A stretch of 64,000 nt of DNA. Source: Dokdonella_A sp014338185 (GTDB lineage Bacteria; Pseudomonadota; Gammaproteobacteria; Xanthomonadales; Rhodanobacteraceae). Location: contig SZOS01000002.1 in the NCBI GenBank assembly GCA_030263295.1, positions 85,805-149,804 of the forward strand, in the 5' to 3' direction. Under the pieces are notes generated by a model. It did not search any database. It saw only the letters and a program-made list of their open reading frames with translations, and was not told the origin of the DNA. The position numbers were made by a program, and so were the translations under genes. Positions 45,755 to 54,461 of this stretch are shown here, one piece after another. Numbering within the stretch: the first letter of the stretch is position 1; every line of letters starts with the position of its first letter.

Positions 45755-46924
45755 TCAGTGCGTCGTGCCGGCTGGATCGTCACGCCGCGCCGCGGCCCAG
45801 CTTTCGAAGCGCTCGTTGCCGGCGAGCCATCGGTAGGCCTCCAGCTTGACCAGTGCGTCGGGGTCGAACGCCATGTCGAACTGCCGCTCGTAGGCCGACA
45901 AGGTGTCGAGCGTGAGCGCGGCGTCGTGCTGCTGGTTCGCCATCCCGATCAGCAACCACCAGTTGTCCTTGAGCGCGGGCTCGCGGCGGATGCCTTCACT
46001 GCAGGCCGAACGCGCGGGTCCGGGGTGCTCCGCCTCGAGTTCGATGCCGCAGGCCAGGTAGCGGGTCAGGCCATCGGCCGCGACCTGACGTTCCATGCGC
46101 GCCACCGCGGCAAGTGCGCGCGGGTAGTCCTTGCGGTAGACGTGGTGGTCGACGAGCATGAAGGTGAAGCGTGCGTCCTCGCCGTGATGGCGCGCCACGT
46201 GTTCGAGGCTGTCGCGGTAGCGCGCCTCGTCCAGTTGCGAGGCCGCGTTGACCCGCAGCGCCGCCCAGTCGGCGGTGGCGCGGAATGCCGCAGGCAGGCG
46301 CTCGAGCAGCGTGTACACGGCCGCGGGGTCGGCCGCGCGCGTGCGCTCGCCGATCTCGCGCATGGTCGCGAGCGCGTCGGCGTCGACCTGCATGCGGCCG
46401 AACAGCCTGGCGATCACGCCGCGCTCATCGAGCAGGGTCGACAGCAGCCGACCGAGCGTGGCACTCATGCGCAGGCCGGTCGCGTGGCTGGTCCAGTCGA
46501 CGATGCGGCCGCGCCGGTCGAGGTCGAACACGAGGTAGTCGGAGCCGGCGTAGTTGTCGTCCGCGTCGCGCATGATGATGCGCACGATGGCGCTGCGGGA
46601 GTCGGTGTCGGCCGCACCGCGCAGCGCCATGGCCGTGCCATGATCGCGCTCGATGCGCGCGATGAGGTTCTGCACGGTCTGTTGCATGCCGTTGGCCACG
46701 CCGCGCTCGGCATCGGCGCGTTGCGGGCTGCCGAGGTCGATGTCCGCGAACGCGCGCCGCGCCAGCGCGCGCGTGTCGATCAGGGCCGAGAGGGCAGCCG
46801 CGTCACGTGCGTTGAGCGCGGCCGCGATGCGCTCGGCGGTGGCGTACGCAGGCGGCGCCGCCAACGCCGGCGATGCGCACAGCCAAGTCAGCAGGACCAT
46901 GGCGACCATGCGGATCCGGTGCAT
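45755..46924 (-). CDS. Exported protein of unknown function
   Basis: A protein of 389 residues with a signal peptide (about 1-22, ending ALA). Residues 25-165 may form an NTF2-like or lipoprotein-type domain (NLIARIERDHG, then DYLVFDLDRRGRIVDW). The C-terminal half is helical with TPR-like spacing (SQLDEARYRDSLEHVARHH and following). I do not recognise a family. On the minus strand TACAGT lies six bases before the ATG (46936 to 46931) and there is no ribosome site, so the mRNA may be leaderless. Confidence 0.65.
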   Translation of the reverse strand: MHRIRMVAMVLLTWLCASPALAAPPAYATAERIAAALNARDAAALSALIDTRALARRAFADIDLGSPQRADAERGVANGMQQTVQNLIARIERDHGTAMALRGAADTDSRSAIVRIIMRDADDNYAGSDYLVFDLDRRGRIVDWTSHATGLRMSATLGRLLSTLLDERGVIARLFGRMQVDADALATMREIGERTRAADPAAVYTLLERLPAAFRATADWAALRVNAASQLDEARYRDSLEHVARHHGEDARFTFMLVDHHVYRKDYPRALAAVARMERQVAADGLTRYLACGIELEAEHPGPARSACSEGIRREPALKDNWWLLIGMANQQHDAALTLDTLSAYERQFDMAFDPDALVKLEAYRWLAGNERFESWAAARRDDPAGTTH

Positions 46925-46964
46925 CGGTCGACTGTAGCAGGTGCGGCGGTGCGCGTGGATGGGT

Positions 46965-47001
46965 GCGGGAGCCGTCCCGATGCCACCGGGGCGACTCCCG
47001 C
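46965..47001 (-). terminator. Long hairpin terminator after the S74/tail operon
   Basis: GCGGGAG (46965-46971) pairs with CTCCCGC (46995-47001). After one mismatch an inner stem CGTCCCG/CGGGGCG (one imperfect pair) continues over a seven-base loop. It starts eight bases after the stop at 47009 on the minus strand. There is no T-run. Confidence 0.6.
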
Positions 47002-47008
47002 CAGTGCG

Positions 47009-47341
47009 TCACAAGTCCAGGCCGTCGCGGAAGATCGTGTCGCCGTAGCACACCAGCGGCGTCACGGCGAGGCGCGCGATGAGGGCAAAGCCACTGCCTT
47101 CCTGCAGCGGGATCGCATGGCCGCTGGACGCCAGGCGTGCACTGAGCGCGAAGGCGCCACCCCGGAGGCTGCCCGCGGCCGGTGGCGTGAGGCTGCCGCT
47201 CAGCACATGGTGCGCGTCGGTGTGGGTCGCGGGCAGGCGTGCCGTGTCCTTGCCGGCTGCGACCGCGGGACCGGCCACCAGCGCCAGCGCGAGCAGTGCC
47301 AGCGGCGGGGCGCCGCTGCGAAGGAACGAGATCGCGTTCAT
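47009..47341 (-). CDS. Small secreted protein consisting of signal peptide, short spacer and C-terminal tail
   Basis: A protein of 110 residues. The signal peptide (about 1-29, ending AVAA) is followed by about 70 residues with simple beta-like pattern (GGAFALSARLASSG, GSGFALIARLAV) and the tail CYGDTIFRDGLDL, matching the F-x-x-G-F tail of the three beta-helix proteins. No known domain. The ATG is one base after the stop of the S74 protein gene (minus strand), so they form one operon and are probably coupled. It may work with the S74 protein at the cell surface; that is inference. Confidence 0.65.
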   Translation of the reverse strand: MNAISFLRSGAPPLALLALALVAGPAVAAGKDTARLPATHTDAHHVLSGSLTPPAAGSLRGGAFALSARLASSGHAIPLQEGSGFALIARLAVTPLVCYGDTIFRDGLDL

Positions 47342-47342
47342 G

Positions 47343-48731
47343 TCATGGCCTCCGTGTGGATTCCAGGACCTCCAGGCGGCTGGCCAGCGCATCGAGTCGT
47401 CCGCGCAGTTGCGCGTTGTCGCGTTGGAGCCTGGCATTCTCCTGCTCGACCTTGCGGTGGAGACCCTGGATCGCCGCGAGCGCGACGCCGCTCTCGTCGA
47501 CGGTGCCGATGTATTTCGCGTTGCTGCCCAGGCCGAACGCGCTGGCGAATTCCTCGGCCACCGGGCCCAGGTGCATGCCGTCGTCGCGGTTGCCCTTGTA
47601 GTACCAGCTCTGGATCGGCAGCGCGACGAGCTTGTCCAGGATCGCCACCGGATCGATCGCCGCGAACGAGTCCTTGAAGCTGCGGCTGGAGGCGTTGGTC
47701 CACACGCCGGTCGAGCTCAGGAACGCGCCATTGCCGTTGGTCGGCGTCGTGCCGACGCTGATCGGATTGGCGAAGCCGCCGCCATTGAAGCTGAAGCGGC
47801 CGGTGGTCGCGCTGTGGTAGTGGCTGATCGCGAACACGGGGTCGTAGGAAGGTATCGGGTCGCCCGAGGTGTAGTACAGACCCGAAATGTTGAGGAAACC
47901 GCCTGACGACGCGTTGACGTTGAAGCCGCGATAGCCGGTGGTGCCGGGCGTCCCGGTCATGAGCGTGATGTCGGCGCTGGAGCCGGGCAGGCCGGTCGAC
48001 GGTGCGATCGTGAGCTCATCGCGCAGCGGATTGTTGTCCGGAGCCCTGGCAGTGTTGATGCCCACGCCATGTTCGGCGACGAGGACCACCTGGTTGGTGG
48101 CCGTGTCGCGGATGGTGTTGCCGAAGGTGTTGTCGTTGTAGCCGCCGGTGACGATCGAGCCGGCATTCTCGGTGCGTGCGTTGTATCCGATCGCGGTGGA
48201 GTAGTCGGCCAACGGCACATACGGAAAGGCCAGCCCCACCGAATGGTTGGGGCCGAAGTAGGCGGCGGTCACGCCGTTGGACCTGAGCCACACCGGATTG
48301 TTGTCGGCCGTGCCCAGGTAGCTGCCCGCGGGGTTGCCGGCGTTGCCGTCGAGGGTCCACGAGCCCGGACAGGCACTGCCCTCGGGCGCCACGGGCGAGC
48401 GGTTGGCCAGCGCGGTGAAATCGGCGGTGCCCGACTTGAGCTTGACCTCGAGCCAGCCCTGTTGCGTGAGTGCCGTATCCGTGCCGAAGTCGACCGTGGT
48501 GGCGAAGTTGCCGTCCTTGACGGTCACGCCATACAGCGTGACCGGTCCGGCCAGCACGCTGCCGCCGGCCGGTGCCGAGTACAGCGTGAGTTGCAGGTCA
48601 TAGCTGCCGTTGGCGGGCTGGCCGGCCTCCTGCAGCTGGCCGTGGTAGGTGAAGCCGGTGGCGGCGGCCGGAGCCGCCATGGCCAGGCCCAGCGCGGCGG
48701 CAAGCGCGGCGCGCATCAGTGTCGGTGTCAT
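47343..48731 (-). CDS. Secreted fibre-like protein with S74 intramolecular chaperone domain
   Basis: An exported protein of 462 residues with a signal peptide (1-25). The N-terminal part (FTYHGQLQEAGQPANGSYDL) is a common secreted beta domain. The middle is Gly/Asn-rich beta structure. From about 346 a peptidase S74-type chaperone domain follows (SSRSFKDSF with candidate catalytic S/K, LGPVAEEFASAFG) and a terminal coiled coil (about 424-458). S74 domains trimerise fibres and cut themselves off. GAGGG precedes the ATG at 48731. Phage tail spikes use the same domain, but no phage genes are nearby, so this is a cellular surface protein. Confidence 0.8.
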   Translation of the reverse strand: MTPTLMRAALAAALGLAMAAPAAATGFTYHGQLQEAGQPANGSYDLQLTLYSAPAGGSVLAGPVTLYGVTVKDGNFATTVDFGTDTALTQQGWLEVKLKSGTADFTALANRSPVAPEGSACPGSWTLDGNAGNPAGSYLGTADNNPVWLRSNGVTAAYFGPNHSVGLAFPYVPLADYSTAIGYNARTENAGSIVTGGYNDNTFGNTIRDTATNQVVLVAEHGVGINTARAPDNNPLRDELTIAPSTGLPGSSADITLMTGTPGTTGYRGFNVNASSGGFLNISGLYYTSGDPIPSYDPVFAISHYHSATTGRFSFNGGGFANPISVGTTPTNGNGAFLSSTGVWTNASSRSFKDSFAAIDPVAILDKLVALPIQSWYYKGNRDDGMHLGPVAEEFASAFGLGSNAKYIGTVDESGVALAAIQGLHRKVEQENARLQRDNAQLRGRLDALASRLEVLESTRRP

Positions 48732-48921
48732 GTTCCCTCTCCGCGGTTGATGGTTGGGGAAGCCTTCCTTCCCGCGCCGGCCAACGTCGAAGCGCGGCCG
48801 CAGGGGACAGGCCCGGCCGCCCGCCGCCGCCGCCGCGGTTGGCGCCGATGCTGCGCTGCGATACGCTGCCGTATTCCCGCAAACCATGGATGGCGACGCC
48901 TTGCGGCGCGCCACGGCACCG

Positions 48922-51633
48922 ATGCAACAGACATACGAACCGCAGGCGGTCGAGGCAGCCGCACAGAAGTATTGGAACGACACCCGTGCGTTCGAGGTGA
49001 GGGAGGACGCGGGCAAGCCCAAGTACTACTGCCTGTCGATGCTGCCCTATCCATCCGGCGCGCTGCACATGGGCCACGTGCGCAACTACACCATCGGCGA
49101 CGTGATCAGCCGCTTCCAGCGCATGCAGGGCAGGAACGTGCTGCAGCCGATGGGCTGGGATGCGTTCGGCCTGCCGGCCGAGAACGCCGCGATCAAGCAC
49201 CGCACCGCGCCGGCCCAGTGGACCTACGCCAACATCGGGCACATGCGCGCGCAGCTCCAGGCGATGGGCTATGCGATCGACTGGTCGCGCGAGTTCGCGA
49301 CCTGCCGTCCCGACTACTACGTGCACGAGCAGCGCATGTTCGTGCGCCTGTTCAAGCAGGGCCTGGCCTATCGCAAGAACTCGGTGGTGAACTGGGATCC
49401 GGTCGACCAGACCGTGCTTGCCAACGAGCAGGTGGTCGATGGCCGCGGCTGGCGCACCGGCGCGCTGGTGGAGAAGCGCGAGATCCCGCAGTGGTTCCTC
49501 AAGATCACCGACTATGCCGACGAACTGCTGGAGGGCCTGGACCGGCTGCCGGGCTGGCCCGACTCGGTCAAGACCATGCAGCGCAACTGGATCGGCCGCT
49601 CCGAGGGCCTGGAAATCCACTTCGCGGTCGAAGGCGAGGCCGAACCGCTGACCGTGTTCACCACGCGTCCGGACACGCTCATGGGCGTGACCTACCTTGC
49701 GGTCGCGGCCGAGCACCCGCTGGCGCTCAAGGCCGCGCGCGACAAGCCGCTGGTGGCCGCGTTCATCGATGAATGCCGCCACGGCGGCACCGCCCAGGCC
49801 GAGCTCGATACCGCGGAGAAGAAAGGCATCGACAGCGGCCTGAGTGCGATCCATCCGGTCACCGGCGAATCGCTGCCGATCTGGATCGCCAATTTCGTGC
49901 TCATGGGCTACGGCACCGGCGCGGTCATGGCGGTGCCCGGCCACGACCAGCGCGACTGGGAGTTCGCCACCAAGTACGACCTGCTGATCAAGATGGTGGT
50001 GGTGAGCGATGCGGTGCGCGCGGCGGTGCGCGAGCTCGACCGCGACGCGAGCCACAACACCGACCCGATGAGCGCCGCGCTTGGCGAGTCGCGGGCGATC
50101 GACCTGTTCGAACCCGGCGCCGCCGCGGCGATCGTGGCCGAATTCGAGCGCGCGATCATCGAGGACGGCGCCTTCACCGAACATGGCTGGCTGGTCAACT
50201 CGGGTGAATACGACGGACTGGACTTCCGCGGCGCGTTCGAGGCGCTGGCGACGCGCTTCGAACGCGCAGGCACGGGCAGGCGGCGCGTCAACTACCGCCT
50301 GCGCGACTGGGGCGTGTCACGCCAGCGCTACTGGGGCTGCCCGATCCCGATCATCTACTGCCCCAACTGCGACGCGGTGCCGGTGCCCGAGGACCAGCTG
50401 CCGGTGCTGCTGCCCGAGGATGTGGCGTTCATGGGTGTGCAGTCGCCGCTCAAGGCCGATCCGGCCTGGCGCCGCTGCACCTGCCCGCAATGCGGCGCCG
50501 CGGCCGAGCGCGAGACCGACACCTTCGACACCTTCATGGAGTCGAGCTGGTACTACGCGCGCTACGCCTCGCCCGGCGCCGCCAGCCAGATCGACGCACG
50601 CGCCAACTACTGGCTGCCGGTCGACCAGTACATCGGCGGCATCGAGCACGCGATCCTGCACCTGCTGTACTTCCGCTTCTACCACAAGCTGCTGCGTGAC
50701 GCGGGACTGGTGCAGTCGGATGAGCCGGCCAGCAATCTGCTGTGCCAGGGCATGGTGGTCGCCGAGACCTACAGCCGCGACAACGCCGACGGCTCGCGCG
50801 AGTGGATCAACCCGTCCGAAGTCGAGGTTCGGCGCGACGACAAGGGTCGCATCATCGGTGCGGTGCTGCTTGGCGACGGCCAGCCGGTGACGATCGGCGG
50901 CATCGAGAAGATGTCCAAGTCGAAGAACAACGGCGTCGATCCGCAGGCGATGATCGCGCGCTACGGTGCCGACACCGTGCGCCTGTTCTCGATGTTCGCG
51001 GCGCCGCCGGAACAGTCGCTGGAGTGGAACGAGGCCGGCGTCGAGGGCATGGCGCGGTTCCTGCGCCGGTTCTGGCGCGAAGTCGCCAGCCATGGCGGCG
51101 CTGCCGCGCCGGCGCTGGATCCGGCGCAGCTCGATGCCGGGCAAAAGGCGCTGCGCCGGCAGACCCACGCCACCATCCACAAGGTCACCAGCGACATCGG
51201 CGAGCGCTATGCGTTCAACACCGCGATCGCGGCCGTGATGGAACTGCTCAATGCGCTGGGCAAGTTCAGCGACGATAGCGCGCAGGGCCGCGCGGTGCGC
51301 CGCGAGGCGCTCGAGGCGATGGTGCTGCTGCTCAACCCGATCGTGCCGCACATCGCCCATGCGCTGTGGCAGGTGCTCGGCCACCCGCAGACGCTGCTGG
51401 AGGACCAGCCCTGGCCCAAGGCGGACCCGCACGCGCTCGCGCGCGAGGTGGTCACGCTCGCGGTGCAGGTCAACGGCAAGTTGCGCGGCACGATCGAGGT
51501 CGCCCAGACGGCGCCACGCGAGGAAATCGAACGCCTCGCCCTGGCCGAGCCGCGCGTGGCCGAGTTCGTCGCCGGCGCGACGCCGAAGAAGCTCATCGTG
51601 GTGCCGGGCAAGATCGTCAACATCGTGGTGTGA
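48922..51633 (+). CDS. leuS: Leucyl-tRNA synthetase
   Basis: A class I aminoacyl-tRNA synthetase of 903 residues charging tRNA-Leu. The HIGH motif appears as HMGH (49-52) in YPSGALHMGHVRN, and KMSKS is at 663-667 followed by KNNGVDP. The editing domain (CP1) lies between (about 225-430, with TRPDTLMGVTYLAVA). The start MQQTYEPQ aligns with the family N-terminus; an in-frame ATG at 48886 would add 12 residues and cannot be excluded, as neither has a clear ribosome site. The E. coli enzyme is 860 residues. A hairpin follows the stop. Confidence 0.97.
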   Translation: MQQTYEPQAVEAAAQKYWNDTRAFEVREDAGKPKYYCLSMLPYPSGALHMGHVRNYTIGDVISRFQRMQGRNVLQPMGWDAFGLPAENAAIKHRTAPAQWTYANIGHMRAQLQAMGYAIDWSREFATCRPDYYVHEQRMFVRLFKQGLAYRKNSVVNWDPVDQTVLANEQVVDGRGWRTGALVEKREIPQWFLKITDYADELLEGLDRLPGWPDSVKTMQRNWIGRSEGLEIHFAVEGEAEPLTVFTTRPDTLMGVTYLAVAAEHPLALKAARDKPLVAAFIDECRHGGTAQAELDTAEKKGIDSGLSAIHPVTGESLPIWIANFVLMGYGTGAVMAVPGHDQRDWEFATKYDLLIKMVVVSDAVRAAVRELDRDASHNTDPMSAALGESRAIDLFEPGAAAAIVAEFERAIIEDGAFTEHGWLVNSGEYDGLDFRGAFEALATRFERAGTGRRRVNYRLRDWGVSRQRYWGCPIPIIYCPNCDAVPVPEDQLPVLLPEDVAFMGVQSPLKADPAWRRCTCPQCGAAAERETDTFDTFMESSWYYARYASPGAASQIDARANYWLPVDQYIGGIEHAILHLLYFRFYHKLLRDAGLVQSDEPASNLLCQGMVVAETYSRDNADGSREWINPSEVEVRRDDKGRIIGAVLLGDGQPVTIGGIEKMSKSKNNGVDPQAMIARYGADTVRLFSMFAAPPEQSLEWNEAGVEGMARFLRRFWREVASHGGAAAPALDPAQLDAGQKALRRQTHATIHKVTSDIGERYAFNTAIAAVMELLNALGKFSDDSAQGRAVRREALEAMVLLLNPIVPHIAHALWQVLGHPQTLLEDQPWPKADPHALAREVVTLAVQVNGKLRGTIEVAQTAPREEIERLALAEPRVAEFVAGATPKKLIVVPGKIVNIVV

Positions 51634-51636
51634 GGG

Positions 51637-51667
51637 CCGCCGGGCCCGCGGCGTGCTGGCCCGGCGG
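51637..51667 (+). terminator. Hairpin terminator after leuS
   Basis: CCGCCGGGCC (51637-51646) pairs perfectly with GGCCCGGCGG (51658-51667) over an 11-base loop, starting three bases after the leuS stop. It separates leuS from the convergent VIT-VWA gene. There is no T-run. Confidence 0.6.
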
Positions 51668-51741
51668 TGGCGCAGGGAAACGGTGCGTCGCGACCGCGGG
51701 CACCGCGCCGGTCGGCGCGCTGTGGCGCGTCCGCCGGCCGG

Positions 51742-53892
51742 TCACGCCAGCGGCAGGTGGTGGCTCAGGCGTGACCAATGCAGTTCCTGCTCTTCGTCGA
51801 GCACCGGCATCAGTTGCGCATGGCGTTCGCCCAGTTCCACGAGCAGCTGGAACAGCCCATGGATGTCACCGCCGTGGCAGCCCAGCCGCGCCCACAACAG
51901 CGCGGCATCCTCGCGCAGGTCCGCCGCGAGCGCATCCAGGACCTGCTGCCGGTCGAGGCTCGTGACGCGTTCGACCAGCAACAGCCGCAGCAGCACGGGC
52001 AGGATCGCACGTTCGAGTTGCGCCACGCGCTCGGGCGACAGTGTGCGCTCGGTGGCGTCGGCGTCGACGTCGGCGCAGGGTGGGAGGCCCGTCAGTTCGT
52101 CGTACAGCCCGGAGGAGCGTATCGGCCGGCCCTTGTACATCGCGGGCATCGATGCACGGTTCAAGCCGTGGATGAGGCTGGCGGGGCCGAGCGACATCGC
52201 CACGCCCGCGAGGCGGTCGGCGCGCGCCATGTGCGCGACCGGCACGATGCGCGGCAGCTGGGCGCTGCGCGCCGAGGGTGCGCGCTGCTGCACGAGCACC
52301 GCCGAGGTCATCGCGCAGATGAGGCCATAGCGCAGCGCGAGCGCTTCGCGTTCCTCGTCACGGGTGGCGGCGAGGTAGACCTGCTGGCCGGCCCAGGCGC
52401 GCCATGCGGGCAGTTCCGCGCGCGGCCCCGCGTCAAGCTCGATGCGCGCACCGTCGGCCTCCCACTGCACGGCGGGCGCGTGCCGCGGCGGGCCGGGCAG
52501 AACGGCCACCGCGACCAAGGCATCGCCGGGATAGGTCACGGGCAACGGCAGCGCTTGCGCAGCGCCGCCCCAGTCGATGCGCGGGGGCTGCGGCGCGGGC
52601 ATGCGCGCGCGCCGCAGCTGGCGCAGTACCGCGGCGGCGATCGGCTCGGCCGGCACTGCGCGCTCGAGCGTCGCGCCCGTGGATGCGGCCAGCGGGTGCA
52701 GCGCCGCACTGCCGGCGCTGCTGCCGACCGCCACCACGAAGATGCGCACGCCGCTGCGGGCGGCGCGCACGCGCGCCGGCTCGATGGCCTGCGCATGCAC
52801 CGCGCCATCGGTCACGAGCACGATGACCGGATTGCGCGCGGGGCCATCAAGCCCCTCCAGCGCGGTGAGCGCGGCCTCCAGCGCGTGGTTCATCTCGGTG
52901 CCGCCAAGGTCGGCATTGATGGTATCGGTCAGCTCCTGCAGCGCGTCGCGCACGCGCGCGGTGGCGCGCATGGGGCGCCGCAGCAGTGGCACGCACTCGT
53001 CGCCGAAGCGCAGCACCTGGATGCGGTCGCCCTCGTCGAGGGCCATGGCCAGCGCGCCGAGCGCGGCCCGTGACTGGACGATTGCATCGCCCTGCATCGA
53101 CCCCGAGCAGTCCATCAGCAGGCAGATGTCGCAGGCCTGCGTGGACGCGACCGCCGGGGTCGGCAGCAGCAGCGTGAGTATGCCGAGGTTGCGTTCGGCG
53201 TCGGCCACCACGCGCAGGCCGGTGAGCGGCCGCTCGCCGAAGTCGAAGGTGAGCACGAAGTCGCGATCGAGCATCGCCGCGTCGACCTCGACTTGGGTGG
53301 CGCCGCCCCCGCGCTGGAAGCGTGCGGGATGGGTGGGGCAACCCACCGCCGCCTCGGCCAGCAGGCCGTGGATGCGGATGCTGGCGGCCAGTGGGTGCTC
53401 GACGGCGAAATCGCAGCCGGGTTCGAGCAGCGCATCGAGCCGGCTGCGGCCATAGCGCGGGCGATGCACCAGCGGCAGGCTGAAGCGCGCGCTGCGGTCG
53501 GCCACCGCCAGCGGCGCGGCAAAGCGCAGCACGATCTCGCCCTGCTCGCCTGGCGGCAGGTTGCCCAGGTTCACGCACAGCATGCCGGGCTCGACCTGCT
53601 CCAGCAGCACCGCGCCGTCGCCGTCGGCGACGGCATCGGCATAGTCGCTGCTGGCCTGGCGCGCGGGCAGTACCTGTGCGGTGAGCGTGGCGCCGGCGAA
53701 CTGTGTCTGCATGCCCAGGAACGCGGCATCCAGCGGTACCGGAAACGAATACACCAGTTCCACCGCGTCCTCGCCCTCGTTGCGGAAGTGGTGGCTGAGC
53801 TCGTACTCGGCGAGCAGGTCGTTGATGGTGACGAGCAGGCGCGAGTGCGCGAGCGGTGAGGTCGGCTGCTGGGCTTGGCGTGCGGCTTTCAT
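51742..53892 (-). CDS. VIT and von Willebrand factor A domain protein
   Basis: A protein of 716 residues without a signal peptide. The N-terminal VIT domain (about 12-135, LLVTINDLLAEYELSHHFRN, VELVYSFPVPLDAAF) is followed by a VWA domain with an intact metal-binding MIDAS motif D261-C-S-G-S. An unassigned C-terminal helical region runs from about 520, including a run of leucines near ILPVLLRLLLVE. This is the inter-alpha-trypsin-inhibitor heavy-chain-like arrangement, here cytoplasmic by prediction. It probably mediates protein-protein contact; no partner enzyme is adjacent. AGGGGGA precedes the ATG at 53892. It lies 23 bases after a MerR-type regulator gene in the same operon. Confidence 0.85.
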   Translation of the reverse strand: MKAARQAQQPTSPLAHSRLLVTINDLLAEYELSHHFRNEGEDAVELVYSFPVPLDAAFLGMQTQFAGATLTAQVLPARQASSDYADAVADGDGAVLLEQVEPGMLCVNLGNLPPGEQGEIVLRFAAPLAVADRSARFSLPLVHRPRYGRSRLDALLEPGCDFAVEHPLAASIRIHGLLAEAAVGCPTHPARFQRGGGATQVEVDAAMLDRDFVLTFDFGERPLTGLRVVADAERNLGILTLLLPTPAVASTQACDICLLMDCSGSMQGDAIVQSRAALGALAMALDEGDRIQVLRFGDECVPLLRRPMRATARVRDALQELTDTINADLGGTEMNHALEAALTALEGLDGPARNPVIVLVTDGAVHAQAIEPARVRAARSGVRIFVVAVGSSAGSAALHPLAASTGATLERAVPAEPIAAAVLRQLRRARMPAPQPPRIDWGGAAQALPLPVTYPGDALVAVAVLPGPPRHAPAVQWEADGARIELDAGPRAELPAWRAWAGQQVYLAATRDEEREALALRYGLICAMTSAVLVQQRAPSARSAQLPRIVPVAHMARADRLAGVAMSLGPASLIHGLNRASMPAMYKGRPIRSSGLYDELTGLPPCADVDADATERTLSPERVAQLERAILPVLLRLLLVERVTSLDRQQVLDALAADLREDAALLWARLGCHGGDIHGLFQLLVELGERHAQLMPVLDEEQELHWSRLSHHLPLA

Positions 53893-53915
53893 GGTGGTTC
53901 CCCCTGTGGTGCTGG

Positions 53916-54317
53916 TCAGTCGGTGTCGGATGTGCGGTCGAGCCCGGCATAGGCGGCCTGCACCGCGCGGAACAGGCTGCGCAGCTGGGCCTGGGTCAGG
54001 CGCGCGCGTTCGGGCGCCACCACCAGTTCCAGCCCGTCGGCCACGATCAGGTGCGAGCGCACCTCGACCGCGCCCGGCCGCGCCGGCGCCAGCGGCGGCT
54101 CGCGCCGAGCCTGCAGCAGCCCGGCGATCGCATCGAGCGACAGGCCGGCGTCCTGCCACTGGCGAATGCGCAGCAGCTCGGACAGGTGCGCACTGGTGTA
54201 CCAGGCGCCGCGCTTCTCGCCCTCGGGTGCGGCGAGCAGGCCGAGCTGGATGTAGTAGCGGATCGTGCGTTCGGGCACGCCGGACTGGTCGCTGAGCTGG
54301 TGCAGGTTGAGTTTCAT
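53916..54317 (-). CDS. MerR family transcriptional regulator
   Basis: A protein of 133 residues. The N-terminal MerR winged helix-turn-helix (about 4-70, LHQLSDQSGVPERTIRYYIQ) is well preserved. The C-terminal part is short (VRSHLIVADGLELVVAPE) with no cysteine metal site, so it is not a metal sensor. It heads the operon with the VIT-VWA gene, which it probably controls. The ATG at 54317 has no ribosome site, and a TATACT hexamer lies six bases before it, so the mRNA may be leaderless. A dyad overlaps the promoter, suggesting self-regulation. The reading frame upstream of this ATG is antisense to the next gene and is not real. Confidence 0.88.
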   Translation of the reverse strand: MKLNLHQLSDQSGVPERTIRYYIQLGLLAAPEGEKRGAWYTSAHLSELLRIRQWQDAGLSLDAIAGLLQARREPPLAPARPGAVEVRSHLIVADGLELVVAPERARLTQAQLRSLFRAVQAAYAGLDRTSDTD

Positions 54318-54320
54318 AAC

Positions 54321-54349
54321 GACAGTATAAGTGGCGCATAGAGTGTCAA
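54321..54349 (-). promoter_or_regulatory. Promoter and candidate operator of the MerR-VWA operon
   Basis: On the minus strand TTGACA (54349 to 54344) and TATACT (54329 to 54324) form a promoter with a short 14-base spacer. GACAGTATA (54321-54329) and TAGAGTGTC (54339-54347) form an imperfect inverted repeat (7 of 9 pairs) over the same bases. Transcription would begin at or next to the A of the merR ATG. Confidence 0.5.
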
Positions 54350-54461
54350 ATAACACCGGGTCCGTGTCAAGCCCTCGTTGCCGCGCCGCGCCAGGTGCAG
54401 GCATGCGCGCGGGCGCGTACGCTGGCAGGCGGTGTTTCCATGCAGTTTGCCGGGGTGGCGC

